Under the pieces are notes generated by a model. The model was not told the origin of the DNA, made no database searches, and saw nothing but the letters and a program-made list of their open reading frames with translations. A DNA stretch of 64,000 bases from contig NC_135247.1 in assembly GCF_947623445.1 (NCBI RefSeq), positions 2,730,501 through 2,794,500 on the forward strand, given 5' to 3'. A program made the translations under genes and the position numbers. Of this stretch, positions 1 through 14,300 are shown in pieces. Positions within the stretch are counted from its first letter, which is position 1. Each line of letters starts with the position of its first letter. This DNA is from Clavelina lepadiformis (lineage: Eukaryota; Chordata; Ascidiacea; Aplousobranchia; Clavelinidae).

Positions 1-3000
1 ATGAATATATTCTAAGCTTAGACAGGATATTTTCTGACAAATTTACAAGACAAATTATGTCTATTGTTGATTCTGTGAGAATTACCTGGGTCGGCTGGTT
101 TTCTTTTCTTCTGTAACTGAATCAGTCGGGAAGCTTTCCTCCTTCTTCGTCGATTCGGCGCCATCCGTCGTGGCGAGCTGCACTGACGGCTGTGTCGCGC
201 CACTCTTGGCAGGTTTGGCGCCAGGCTCAGCCTGTGGGGAAGGGCTGGCCGGGCCACGGCCAGTAGGGCTAAAGTCAGAGTGAAAAACATTTTACTCAAT
301 CATAAATTTTCAATGAAAAACTAATTAAATTTGTATCTCAAATCCAGAAATGTAAATACTGTCCGATTGTATGTCAGGTGATCGTAGCGTGTATTAGACC
401 CCAAGATGCATGATAATGGGAAGCAAACGCAACAATACAGCAAATAAGACGATACCTTCCGCCGCCCCTCGATTTCTTTCCACTTTTCCGTTTCGGTGAC
501 GCAGGTGGCTGCTGTTTCTGCTTGGAAGCTGGTGCCGCAGTCGCCTGCTGCGTTGCTATAGGAACCACTGTAAATGCAGTCTCACTCGTGCCCGCGTAGT
601 TGCCATGGTCGTCCAGGGGAAGCCCCGCCTAAACAGCAGTACGGGAGTTAAATGGTACATATTGTATATGGCACATAATGATAGCGTATACGGCACATAG
701 ACTGAGTATTTTAATATAAAAAATCGAACTTTTTGCACAGCAAGCATTGCATCGGAATCGCTTTTGTCTAACAGCAGGAATTTGTTCTTGTACTGTTGGT
801 TTATATCTCGTTCCATTTCAAGCACAACGCTGCGAAACTGTGTAAATATTGCACCAATCTGATGCAAGCTTGTGACGTCAATCTCACTTGTTTTTCCTTC
901 AAGAAAGAGTCGAACCTGTTCAAAAATTACAAGTTTATGAAGTGGGAAAAAATTCATGATGGAAGTTATAGCACGGCGCAACAGTTATCAGCACTGTAGT
1001 TGTGTAAATATCAGTAAAGACGTTAACAGGTAAAGTGTACTAAAAAAACAAAAAAAAAATGTAAGTAACTAGCTAAAGTTATGGCATTCATCTTAAGCAG
1101 CAAGCACCTGTTTCTTTATGTCATTCATTTGTCCATCAGACAAGGAGCTATAGCTGACTTGAGCACGATTTGCCAGGGTGTTATGCATGTCTAATTCCTG
1201 TAAAAAGTCATTGAAGCCAGTTATTTCCAGAATCAGCCACTAGACTTTTACTCACAGCTAGCCTTCTCATAGCATTACTGGAAACAGGTCCTGATAATTT
1301 CTCAATACCTGCTTGAGGTTTTTAATATTGGCATCCAGCTCTCGGACAAGAAGCCATGGATCGTAATGTTCATTCACAGCTGGCTCCACTGGCACACACT
1401 TCATTCTCATTGCAAACCGCAGTGTTGATATCTATGTATACAGTAGTTTCAAATTTACTGTCAATAATGCCTTTTTAAGCTGTGTTATCATAAATGTAAA
1501 AAAGCATTTAACTATAGTCTAAACTTTTCTTTTTTTGAAATGCACTGACCGTTTCATCCAACTGAGGAAAATCTCCATAAACGTTAGCAATCATTGTCGT
1601 GCAGCACTTTCCACCAATAGAATCCTGTGGAAATCCAATAAGAAGGATTACAGTTAATGTTTAATCTTTTTTAAGTTAGTTTTATGAAATATTAGTAAAA
1701 TTGACCATTACCTTCAAAGCGTGGGTTAATTTAGTTTGTCGGTAGGGAATGTGTCCTCTGTGTTTATCAGCCAGAGCAATCACGGTTTGCTCCAAGAACG
1801 TGAGAGATTTATTGATGTACATTGCCTCTTTTTGTATCTGACCTTCAGACTAGAAGAATTCGTCAATGTTATAAGTTAGCTTTGCAAATTTCACTCATCT
1901 TTTTAGATATTTTACAGTAAGATGCTTACTCCTGTTTTGCCCAAACGTTCAGAGCCAGCCAAATCAACTAAGTTTAATTTTGAGGTGACATACTTGGCAT
2001 TTGATTCTGTTCGTGATCGTGACTGAAAAAATAATGTGATAAACAGCAACAGTGACTTTTATAATCACATAGTTTATAGTTGTAACAAATTCAATTTACA
2101 CTTTGCATAACTTTACTTCAATGTGGATGGTAAAAATGCAGTGAGATCTGGACGAATTCTTGTTGAGGCTATGGGATGCAATTGCACGATTTGTTTCTCC
2201 TTCAAACAGCAAATTGAGCGCTTCACCTTCATTGTTGGCTGTAAGGAAGAAAAACAGCTTATACTCCTATTTCTATGCAACTAAAACCTTGCAACATGTT
2301 GGTTGTGCTTTATCAGTAGCATCATCATGTCATGGATCAGTTCTATTTAGTCTATAGGCAAAATGTTAGAAATCATTTTACTTACCTACGTGCATGGACA
2401 GGCCTTTTACACAGATTGATCCGTTGGCACCTTCCACTATAGTCATTTGATTGTCATAACCACCTGTGTAAATGCATAAATTAAAAAGGAAGAAAATATT
2501 CAGTCATACCTTGCTTTGTACAGTAATACAATATTGCACAGCTGTTTGGTATTATTTCATACCAGTGCCAGAACTTTGATGATCAATTTTCAGTTCTAAG
2601 AGAGTTATTAGTTATTACCATTGTTTGAAGAAGACCCCTCAGGTAATGTGGACAACAAATCAAACATATTTTCATTGTAAATTTCAAGGTAAGAGATGCG
2701 AATGACAATGGCCTGGTCACTTTGCTCTTCCACTGATCTGAAAATCTGCAATTAAAGTGCAATCGTTGAGCTTTCTAGAGTTTGTTGATTAACGATGGAC
2801 ATAAAGATAAAAAAAAGCTGTGGAAGTGAAAATATCAAAATTTACCCATAAATAAGGCCAACATTGTAAATTAATACGAACAAAAGATATAAGCACGAAG
2901 GTTGAAAGCTAATATAAGGTCTTGCATTGTCCTGTAATAAGGAACAACAAACATAATGTAATGTGCATGCGAAATGTGTCTATACCTGAGCGATTGCCCG

Positions 3001-4788
3001 GGGAATAGTTCCACGTTGCTTGTAATTTTCAGTAGCCCCAGTGATAGTGTATGTTTTACCTGCACCAGTTTGCCCATACGCTAGCAAGGTCCCGTTGAAA
3101 CCGTTAAGTGCTTTTGTGGTCATATCAGCAACAACTGTTTCATATACCTACAAAGTAAATAAAATCTTTGTGTTTAAACATGAAACATAGAAAGTTTAAT
3201 TTTCTTAACACTGCTAAAAAGTAAGGTTTCATGTGTACTACTAACACTGGTAAATACTGAGAAATGTTTTTGCAGTCTACATAAATCCAATTGAACTGGT
3301 TGGAAACTTTGTAAAGTTTAGTGTAGTGAACAGTTTTTGAAATTAAGCTGGAAAAAACTACAAAGATTTTTGTGACAAACTTATCATGGAAAGAACTTCT
3401 TGGTAAACGGAATAACTATACATCTGACAAGGTATGGCAGTTTTGACAAGAAATCTTTCAAGCAAAGACACAGATTTTGATGTGATGGCATGCACTGAAG
3501 TTTTAATTTTTCCTTTGTTTATTTTAAATCGGCGTTCAGGCAACCAACTTTCCTGGTTTGTTGATAATTAAATCAATATGAATGTGTAAAAGTTCAGCAT
3601 GCATATTGATGTGATGTGTATATCGGATTCATCACATTCGCAGTTTACACCCAGTTATAATAAACAAACAAGGAAAAGGTGGTGGTTTAAATGCTAATTT
3701 AAAATAAATAAAAAAGAATTGATGCTTAAGTTTAGGCTGTGGCAGCAAAGTTTGTGTCTCTGCACGCACAAGGTCTTGTCAAAAACGACCACATTTTCAA
3801 GTCTGGACTATCAGCACCATACTTGTTCCTGGCTTGCATTATGGAGGATGCCATCCACTTTAAATGACCAATCAAGCAGCTGATTGTTCACAGTCTGGCG
3901 TTTGTCCTCTTTCTTGGCATGAATGTTGATAGTCTGCAAACAAAATAGGTCAAGATAAGATATGTTTACCATGACGAAAAAGCTAAAGCTGCAGCAGTAG
4001 TGGAGTAGGACCTGTAAGCCTATAAATAGGTCACCTATACTTCTGCATTTTGTACTAGTACAATGTCAATATATATCAGGATCGAATATGGAGGAATTAT
4101 GTTGTGTAGCCTACCAGCCAATATCAGCTCATAATTTCAAGTCTCATATACTTTTTGATTCTGACTTGAAGGCCTGAATGAGAAGAAGTTATGAGGTAAT
4201 AGAAAAGAAATTATGACAAAACAATTTCTCAATCCTCGATCCTGTTATGGCAGTGCAAAAATAAAATATATATCTATAATTTCTTCCCGTTCAGGCCTTC
4301 ATTGCCTGTGCATCGGAGTGCAAAATTAAGCGAAAATAAAAGAGACTCCTGTCCTGCCAGACTGCAGAGTTTGGTGTAAGTGCACTGTTTTCCATGAGCT
4401 TCAGGTGCATAATTTTGTACATGCATAATGACTTGAGTGTAACTTTTGCACACTTAATTTTGAATTGATTAAAGACTGAGTAAGTAAAACTGTGTATATT
4501 ACTATGTAATTGCGCACTTCTAATGCATTTGAACATTTTCGCTTTGCCCTTTTTGGTTGTTTGGAGCATGCAAGACCTTGCTGGAAACGGCCATACTCTG
4601 TAGTCTGGTGGTATCCATATTGTAGATCTCAACCAAAATGTTAGCGTAAATAAAAATTCAAAAGTAATGGGCTATTTTTACTTTCAAACCTGGCCATCGT
4701 TAAGAAACTCAACCGAGTCGTGGGCAAAGTTAGGTGTAGGCCGAAACCTGACAAAAATCTTAACACGATTCCTTCCAGAACTCATCAT
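1..4788 (-). CDS. KIF9: KIF9-like kinesin (motor domain plus start of tail; C-terminus beyond window)
   Basis: This is a kinesin-9 family motor; known members are ciliary/flagellar microtubule motors. Fourteen coding exons were traced (high to low coordinates): 4690-4788, 3823-3933, 2986-3147, 2619-2745, 2386-2463, 2117-2238, 1930-2022, 1712-1849, 1550-1624, 1309-1431, 1108-1197, 730-915, 456-628, 86-268. Splice phases agree throughout. The start is the ATG at 4786-4788 (MM...), giving the short N-terminus usual for KIF9. The ATPase P-loop AYGQTGAGKTYT lies in exon 3, switch I NKNSSRSH in exon 6, and switch II DLAGSERLGKTG in exon 7. INKSLTFLEQ in exon 8 also matches KIF9. Exons 10-12 carry a KIF9-type neck/stalk (EPAVNEHYD, VRLFLEGKTSEID). 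Exons 13-14 are rich in Pro, Lys and Ser with no domain seen. Exon 14 ends in phase 2, so the gene continues left of position 1; a possible next acceptor near 27-35 is uncertain. KIF6 is the alternative, but the stalk match favours KIF9. Confidence 0.93.
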
Positions 4789-7700
4789 AAATACATGTCG
4801 GTAGGAGTTGCTTTCACAAGTATTTTAATTAACTATTCCCTATAACTCTTGACAGTGTAAATTTTCAGACTTCACTGAACCCTTAACGTCGAAATTATCG
4901 ATCGTATAACGTAGTCCTAGAAGGAGCCAACTTCGTCGTACCGGCAGATTGCTGGTCACTGGTGTGCCTCCTATGGCAAATCTTTTACAAAAGTGTAAGA
5001 GTTGCTATAACAACGCCACCTAAGTGAGTATTTTGAAAGATAATTTCTTAAATAAAATGGGGTATGATGTCTTCGTTAAGCACGCGGAAACTCAGTTTAA
5101 GGCAAAAATTACAAATGGATTAAATAAAGTTTTACAATTTTTATCATTGCTTAAATCTTAAGATATTGCAAACATATATTTGCTTATCTGAGATTTATAA
5201 GGAATGAATGAATGAATGAATGAATGAATGAATAAGGAAATTCAACCATATTTTTATTGAGACCAATATAAATACCAAAATGTAACTAATATTATAATGT
5301 AGCAAATGTATAACTAAAAATAACAGAATGTAGTTAACTAATGTAACTAAAGAAACTAAGATGGGTTCTATGAATAATTAAATGTGGCTTAGGTAAATAC
5401 TGAAACTTGTGTAACTAAATGATTATATTGTAATGTTTATTATATACTAAATGATTATAGTAAACTTTGCAACATATACCTATGTAATTTCCGCAATAGA
5501 CCTATGTGCTTACAGCTACACTAGAGATGGCATTGCAAAAATTGAAATGTATGATAAATGTAGGCTGCCTGATTTCGATTATTTTACCGTTGGACAGTAG
5601 CTTACGGGCTCGCCAAACCAAATAAAGCAATTTGATTTATCATATTTAAATTGGTTACAGTTGCTGCATTTACTGTTACAGCTGGTTTATTCCTTTATAC
5701 TTTATTTAGTTAAGTCGGGTATTGTTGTTGTTTTACGCTAATTTGAACACATTATATGTGAGTAATCTTTGTTACTTTATTACATAAGTTGCTTTAATTA
5801 CTTTATTGCATCGTATAGTTTATTTTTTTGCCATTGACTGGTGGCAGAAAAAAAATGGTGCTAACTTATTAGCTGGCTATATTAGTTACAATAATGTATG
5901 TAGTATAGCTACATTGATTACATATTGATGCTTATTTACTAAATTAGCTCTGTTTTTGTATTTTGTAGGTAGGCCTACATTTTGGTATTTAGGATGGTAA
6001 TATTTAATAACACTAGGTGATGCCACAGGACATACTTCAGGGTTTTCAGCTAAGCCTCAGACGTGGAGACAGCGCTCACAACATAATCGGCCGTTTTACT
6101 GAAAACGTTTCTTTTTGGTATTCTTAAAACAATGATTAAACAGTCCTAAGTAAAATTTAGTTTTAATAGTTTAAGTTAATAAAGGTAAAGTTCGCATATT
6201 CAAGTCAGTCAAAACCTTTCACACCATGTGCACGTAGGTATTGCTTGAATACAAGGTCGTATCCAAGTCATCAAACACTAGTTACAAGTCATGTCAAGTT
6301 TTTTTTGCAGAAGTAAATGGAATTATTGGGCAAAAAGACACGAGTCAAATCAAATCAATTGATACTTGAAGTTTTTCCACCCTGTACACGTTTGTAGATA
6401 AAGAAACTTCATTTTAAGTTAAGCTTTAATGTGTTTAAAAAAAGGAAAGTTCATATTAACTTAATAATGTCGAAACCTAATCAACAAGAATTGGCTCGAG
6501 GAATATGACTCTACTTGTATATGAAAACGTGAGATGGACAAAATTTTATTTCTTGCGGCCATCAAGGTTTTCTGCGATTTCCGAGGTTACTGCTAGTTTT
6601 TGACGTAATTTGCACCACAGAAATGAAGGTGAATCAGTGTCACGTGCTGCATTGCCTTAAGCTATTTAAGGTGTAGACCTATACATCACATGCTCCAAAT
6701 CACGTAATCAACTTTTTTCGTATTTCAATTTTAGGCAGAAAGCGAGACATAAAATAAAACTTAATCTATCTAATTTTAGTTTAACATTTTAAAAAACAAT
6801 TTTGCTTAACTATAAAACTATGTTGTAACACACTGTAGCTAGTGTGGCATATATCAGTACAAGCTTTGTGCGACTATTTCATTAACGTAAAGTCTTCAGT
6901 GAGAAACTGTTCTCGTGTGACAAGGAAAACAACTTGCCTTTTCCCGTTACAAGCAAATAGCCATCATCCATGCCAAACACACACTTGAATACCACGACCA
7001 TGACATACACAAACGAAGCACAGGTAAAAATGCTGCTATGATTTATTACTGACCGCGAGCGTATTTCTACGTAAAGCTACATCAGCTACAACCTTTATTG
7101 TCACTAATTCATGAAGCGAGATGAAAGCAAATACACGATTGTTCTAGGCTCCAATAGTTTAGCTAAATCGGTATAGCCAAACAAAAGCCATTTTCAAAAT
7201 ACAATTTCGAATACACGAAGCTAAAACAAAAGGCTGTTAAGCGTTGTAATTGAAAAGCATTGGTAGCTGCGAGCAATATGTAATTAAGTGCTTAAAATAT
7301 CTTTGGATAGTGTCAATATAGCATCGTATTAAAATATCCTGTTTTGACATTAAGTGAAACTACTTAGTATGTTGTTCTAACTGGTCTGTGTTATGCGCAC
7401 AATTGCGCTACTGAGACATGTTACAATGGAAACCATGAAAGAATAAAGCGATTACGTTTATACAAATATTAAGTACATAATACCGTATTATGTAACAATG
7501 TATAGATGTTATTGAACGTAGCCCGCAAACAATTATAAAACCTTTAAAAGTTACAAACATTTGTTGAAATCAGTAGGCTTAAGTATAGTACTGGCACCTT
7601 TAAATTAAGATTCAAAGAGAATATCGATCATATGCTGAAAAAAACTCAAAAAAATTCAGCTTGACATTAAACAGACGAATCGGTTAAAAACGACGAAAAC

Positions 7701-8157
7701 TTTTCAACCAATGCTGTTGCAGACGCGCACACAAAAATGAAAAAAAAACTTTCGAGCTCAAAGAAGAACAAGAAAGAGCGAGGAAAACGATACAATTAAA
7801 AAGCAGTAAGTTGTGGAACTACACCTGCAGCAAATGCTTTGCCATAAAAGCTCAAATTAATACAATAAACGTACCATTATATATATTAATATAGAAATAA
7901 TTATTAAAAACAATTGTGGTTTGATAAATCGCACTAAAATCTTAAAACCAACAAATGTTTTCATGCAAAGTGAAGTGAATAGATTTGCATAAAAACTTTG
8001 CTTGCAAAAAGCTGTATAACAATTTTCTTTGGAAATTTGGAGTTTCAGTTAACTAAATATAATTGCCAAAAATATCGAAAATTAGGTGAAATACAATGAC
8101 GTTAAAATGGTAAACACAGCAATTTTTCCAAGACGAATTGATTCGTTCAAAACATTC
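4789..8157. other. Intergenic spacer between KIF9-like and LMO7-like genes
   Basis: AT-rich sequence of about 3.4 kb between the start of the kinesin gene and the end of the LMO7-like gene. I see no coding exon with conserved residues on either strand and no structured RNA. Both genes run on the minus strand, so the kinesin promoter should lie just right of 4788. A search for LIM-domain exons of the neighbouring gene (paired CxxC and HxxC) found none here. Confidence 0.6.
5203..5234. repeat. AATG tetranucleotide microsatellite
   Basis: Eight near-perfect tandem AATG units, followed by AATAAGG. Lies upstream of the kinesin gene. Confidence 0.95.
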
Positions 8158-8351
8158 TGTTCTGCCATATCTAGTGCTTCATAATCCACTTCCATGATCA
8201 TGACGAATTCGAGTCATGGAAGTTACACGGACCTCGTGTGGGTTAAAATTATCTCGCAAACTGGAAACCGGCGAAGACCGAGTCTAAAGGAAGTTGACGA
8301 CGCTGGTGATAAAAAGGCAGGAAATATTTGGCACAGTTGGTGACCCCGAAA
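8158..8351 (+). mobile_element. Possible solo LTR with primer-binding-site-like motif
   Basis: A ~180-bp stretch begins TGTTCTGCC and ends TTTGGCACA. It is followed after two bases by TGGTGACCCCGAAATTTC, which resembles the tRNA primer-binding site at the inner edge of an LTR retrotransposon 5' LTR. No matching second LTR and no gag/pol sequence is visible. The next bases are already the last exon of the LMO7-like gene. This rests on motif resemblance only and could be chance. Confidence 0.25.
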
Positions 8352-8367
8352 TTTCCGACCCTGCATT

Positions 8368-11300
8368 TCACAGAAGCGTGGCCTGCGTGCTCGGATCGTT
8401 CCAATAATCCGTCAAGGAACCCGGTAACTGGGGATTCCCCGCGTTTCTCTGGGGCTGGTTGCGTTGGGTTAAGCGTTGGATCACGTGGTCAGGTAGTGCG
8501 CCCCCAGTAGAGCCCTGTGAAATAATGACGCAAAAGTTACAACATGTAAAAAGGCAGGATACAACAGCAATTGCACGGGGGGGAATGAGGCTACTTTTGA
8601 GACAATGAGACAAACGCGTACGTTGTTTGTTGAGTAGTTAAGAGCATTTCCTCTTTGTTTTCCCTCTGCGTCGGCCACGCGTCGTCTCTCCGCCTCCTCA
8701 ATCAACCAATGGTTTATTCCGCTTTCACCAAAGCCGGGTTTGAAGCCGGTCCTGGTAAATACAATTAGTTTAATTTTTACGGTTCCTATAGAAAATATGA
8801 CTGGCGATTGGGTATTACATAAATTATGTAAAACAACAAATAGGTCTGGAGTTCTGTTGAAAGTATAAAGAGCACATGAATAATTGAATTAGCTACCTTC
8901 AATAATTTAGAAAACTTTCAACCTAAATTAGCCTTAACAATAAATCATACAAATTTCCAACAAAAACAACCAAGATAAAAGGCAAGTGTACGGCTAAAAC
9001 AAGTTAGTCTGAAAATAATGTGTGTAATAATACATAGTTGATACATCCACACATGTTTCACAACATAGCTTTTGAAGTTACTACACTGTTTCAGAATTCA
9101 TTGTATGTCATAGTCGCCCATACACCTCCCAACATAACTGGCATGGGTCATGATCAAGATAAAGGCACCTGTATAGTGTCAGCAAGACAGCTGATTTTTG
9201 GCATATAGGGTATATAGTGTTTGAATGGAATGCCAAAGTTTGATAAAAATTTTAGTAGACTGATTGGTTGATTCGGGAAGCCAATGGGGATTGAAAAGCT
9301 TCGCCCAATATAACCTTCGTAAGTCAGCACCGTTGCTTTACTGGTATTTATATCAAGCAAGTTTTAAGATTATTCATACCAATTTCGTGTTGATGTCTTT
9401 AACTCTGTACTGTATGCTGTATCTGTAAGCAGGTAGACCCGAGGATCATAAATAGCCCAGTGTCTTACACCTTCAGTCCTTAGTCTACTGCTTTGGTTGC
9501 AAAACTGAAACTTATTGCTTACAGCTAGCATTTATGTCTAGCCTATTAATATCATCAATAGAGGGCTAAAGATTATTATAATTATCAAACGTTAACATTC
9601 CATTGAAATACGGGTACAATACATAGTCTTCATTGGAACATACATCATTGAAGTGGGGAGATACCAGGAACGATATGACAGTACAGTAAATAAATTTTGA
9701 AATGGTAAGGTGAAAAAATCAATTTCTAATAATCTTTTTCTAGTAACTGCATGAGCTTTGGGGTGACACATGCGTGGATATATTAACTACATAATTATTA
9801 CGTGTAAGCTTTTAAGACAAACTTGGTTTATTGTTGCAGTAACTAAGTAAACAGTAGCAGTGACAGGATGGTCAATCAACTTTAAAATGTCAGTAGACAC
9901 AGAACTTCTGAGTCAGGAAGGGTTTTCTCACTATCTACCTGCACCAAGAGCAACAGTAACTTACCCGGAATCTGCTTCATCTTCAAACAATCTTCTTCTT
10001 TCCTCTTCTCTTTTCCTTTGCTGCTCGAGCTTCTGAGCTTCAATTCTCCTGCAAGTTTGATTAAAAATGTTTGAAATGATAACTGAATGCATTATCTTGG
10101 GCCAAACACTGAAATTAAATGAAATTGCACAAATAATATCAAAACAGCATTATGCGTACATGCAATTATGACATAACATTTATGCACACAATGCCAACAA
10201 TCGCGGGAATTTCCTAAGAATGATTACAAGGTTCAGATTTCTATGAAAGAATCTCACTTGAGCTCTTCTTCCAGTTTCATTTCCTCTAACTTTGCCTCTT
10301 CGATTCTCCTTCTCTTTTCCTCTTCTCTCCTCGCCTCCCTCTCTTCCAAATTCCTCTGCTCCTCAAGAAGCTATGAAGGCAAAAAAATTTTAAATTTGAT
10401 CAATAGGTGACCAGGCTGACCAGGTTCACGACTGCCATGTGCATGAAATTATAGTAACCACACAAAAATGTAACATCATTAAGACCAGTGTTCAAACAAA
10501 ACTAAACAAGAATATCCTGAACAAATAATAAAAAAGCAGGGATCCATTACCTGTTGCCTCAAGTCAATGTCTCTTTCAAATTTGTGTCGTTCATCACTTA
10601 AATACACCTCCTCTATGTCAAGATCATGCTGTACTTTCATGACATCCTGCTCAAGAACGTCTTCATCACTGACTGGGCTGTACCTTTTTGGCTGTGAGTG
10701 AAACATTTGTTGCAGAAAAAAGTTATTTATTGTCTGTTATTGTGTGTAAAATTCAAAGGCAGAGCCTACATTTAAAAAAAATCAAGATGAAATACCCTAA
10801 CAAATAGAGCTTGGTGTTTGATACTTTTTGTAGCGGTGTGGAGTTATTACTTTTCTACAATCAATTTTACAGTAATTTTATACCTGTTATTCACGTAACT
10901 AGTGGCAAATTAATTTTTGCTTAATTTTATATCAGGGGATATAACTAACGATTAACAGCACAAGATTAAGTTAATAATTAATATAAAAGGATTAGTTACA
11001 AGGCTTGCTCGAAGTCTTGACAATGTTATACTAATGAGAGATTTACGAGATCTTTTCAAAACGTCATTGCTTAACAAAGATGTTAATTGCTTCAAAAGAA
11101 GGAAAATAATGACGATGCATTCCATGTACCTGCTCCTGGCGAGGTGACGGTGTATGGCGTTTGTACGTTTCATTTTCTGCACAAAATAAATCCGAATTAA
11201 ATTTTAAGTCAAACGTGTTGATACAAAATGCTAGGAATCATTCCTGCAACATATGTAATGAATCCACTGACAACAAACCGAGTGAGACAGCAAACAAAAC

Positions 11301-14300
11301 GTGCAGTATGTTTGAAGTATAATTGAACAGTATAGGGGCAGCAAAACATCCACGTAATGCGTTTACAAACGGTAATATATGGTATTTACCTTGTGGCCGA
11401 ACAGGAGCTGCTTTGGCTGCTTGTATCAGATTTGATAGAGGGCTAGCGGTTCTAAGAGAGAAGTAAACAATGTTAACACATGTGATACAAATAACTGTGG
11501 TTTTCCAGGACGGCAGGAGGCATTTCAGTCAATTTTAATTATGATATCAACATCTGATGATGAACAGTCTTTTAAAATAAAATTTCAATTCTTTTAATAT
11601 GACATTGATTAAACATATTATCATGTTTATATATAACACCACCAATGGAAAATTTAAAAATACAGCCTTTATTACAATTATGATTTTATCTTACCAAAAC
11701 ATTTTAGCAATCAACAAAATTTGTTTCAAATATCTAGAAAAAAGTAGTCAGCCATAGCTTATACTGATGGCATTTCAGTTACAACACTATTTATCTGCGA
11801 CTCTCAACAACTATTATTATAATTAGTTAAAGCAATAATAACGACAAGAAGTGATAAATGGACAAAATATCCTTAATTAGCAGGCTGACTAGGTCCATCC
11901 AGGCCAATAAGAACACAAAGCAGAGTTAGAAATTGCAAAAGCAAGCCTACATGCCAAGGATACTTCAATTTATTACATGAAATGTCACCATACAGTGGCC
12001 ATGATAAAAGAATAGAATTTGTTAGTAATATGATACAACTGTAATAATACTACAAAGAAAGTCTATTGAAATGTGTAATTTAATAACAAATTTGTTGCAC
12101 CACAAAACGAAGCAAATGCCAACGGATTCTTCATTCCTTTTATGGTTATAAAAGGCGAATAGCAGATATAATACCATATATTTATTGTCATGCGACAACA
12201 TAATTAGTAATTATTAATCATCTATTTACAAAAGGAATCACAAAATAAGCTAAAAAAAGTCCTGTAAACCTGTACTGTGTATGGGGAGTTGATTTCTTTG
12301 GAGAGAGACGGCTAACAGCCGATTCCTTTGGTGGTTCCAAATCAGGTGGGGGAGGGGGTAATGGCAGGTCATGAATGGAGATATCTTCTGTATTGCTTGG
12401 AGATTCATTTTCCTATCAAAATTACAAATTAACTTAAAATTCATGGCTTTTACTTATTTACTATCTCAATTTAAGTGAAAATCAAAACTATCTTAAACAT
12501 AATTGTTTACTTTGTTTGTGCTAAAAGAATTCCCATTAACTTGCTTGGCTGAGACCACGGGCGCCTTTCCTTTGTCAGATCGAACTTGCACAAACCCACC
12601 AGGTGTCATGACCACTTTGGTACCAGTCAGTCGCAGAGGATTAGCTGCACAAGCAAGATAATAAGCGTTATACAAACATATAAGCCAGTGAGGCATTCGA
12701 ACTAAGAATGTAAGAAACATGAATAAAATGTAGGTAAATGCCTCACTTGCTGCAGACATTGACTAATAAGATATGAAAGATTAGTTCACAATTACATATA
12801 CTGTAATTACTTTTTTTCACTTTTCCATATCTACGAATGTCAAGGGAGAGGTTACCAGTGAATACACTGTCAACAATGAGTTGTACAATGCCATCTTGTG
12901 TTAAAGACGACGACAAACGAACATCGTTTATCGCCAAGATCTCATCTCCCACACAAAGCTGACACACGTCTGCTGCACCCCCTGTGTCAACACACACAAC
13001 ATAAAACACGTCACTGATGGTGATGTAATCGTTTAAATATGCAGCTCAGCACCTACAGCGTTTTCCACAAGTAAATAACAAGCTCTATGCTTGAACGCAG
13101 CCGTGTGCTAAGTAATCTAGGATTAAAGTTCTCTTAATATAACTCTTACGTCACTTCAGATTGATGAAACGGTTATTGCCTACATTGTAATGTCATTTAT
13201 CACCGCAAATGCTCAAGAGTAATGCATGATTATAATGAAGATATTGACAGATCATGATCATCACATAAACAATAATATACTGTTAGGCAGATATGCATGT
13301 TGCACTGAGTAAAGAAGGACTTTCCGCTTGTCTGTAGGTTTAAAGTTTTAAGCTTAAAATGTTCTAATTGTAATTAAACCCAACAATGTGATATATATAA
13401 TACAGTACTGTATCGGTATATTATTAACTATATCAGAAAGAGAAACTTCAAAATTCAATTGGCTTGGTAATTATAACCCTTTAACAAAAAGTAACTGGCA
13501 ACATTTAATTACGAAAAATTAACCCTGTAAAATACTCAGTCCACAAATCAACATAAAACACAAAAATGAAAGCTATGCCGGTTCAATGTAGCATACAACA
13601 ACAGCACTCTACACACTTTGTTCAAGTCAATTTAGTTGTACAACACATATTTTGACTGACACAGAAGGCTGAAAGGTACTTGGTGTACTTTTAAATAAAA
13701 ACCTTCCTTACACAAAAGAATTCAAGAGGCAGGCCAAATTCTTAAGAGCATTGCCATACAAAATTCAACATCTTATGAAACTTAGAAAAACTTGGTTTGA
13801 ACAAACATCTAGTGGCAAAATAACTTCAGCTAAAAAGGATACCGGAATTGCACCCAAAATAGCTCTATACTTAGATAAAAGATGGTCAAATAAATAGAGA
13901 ACCATTAACATATATTACAATCATGTGATCGTTGAAATGACGTAAATGTGTGTGTGCATACCATAATGGTGATGTATACAGCAAGCCTGAAAAACTTTCT
14001 TTCACTTGACTACAACTAGGAGTAGCCTTTTCTTACATAATAGGTATAAAAGGCATATAAAGTCAAGCACCGTAGCCATTAGCTACTAAGGCATCAAACT
14101 TTTCCATCACAACAAAAAATGATAATGGTCCTAAATAGCATCATACATTTATATCACACAATGAAGCTGAAAGCATGTTAAGTTTACTTGTACTTGAATA
14201 CGTGAAAAAATTTAAAAAAAAGGAAAATTTTCACCTACTTAATAAATGCAATTCAAACCTGGGCATATAAAGTTGGACTAGCCATAAAGTTTTAAATTTT

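Noticed and set aside
6600..7000. Cys-containing stretches on both strands considered as lost LIM exons of the LMO7-like gene
   Set aside because: The Cys/His spacing does not fit CxxC...HxxC of LIM domains, and no phase-compatible splice sites were found.
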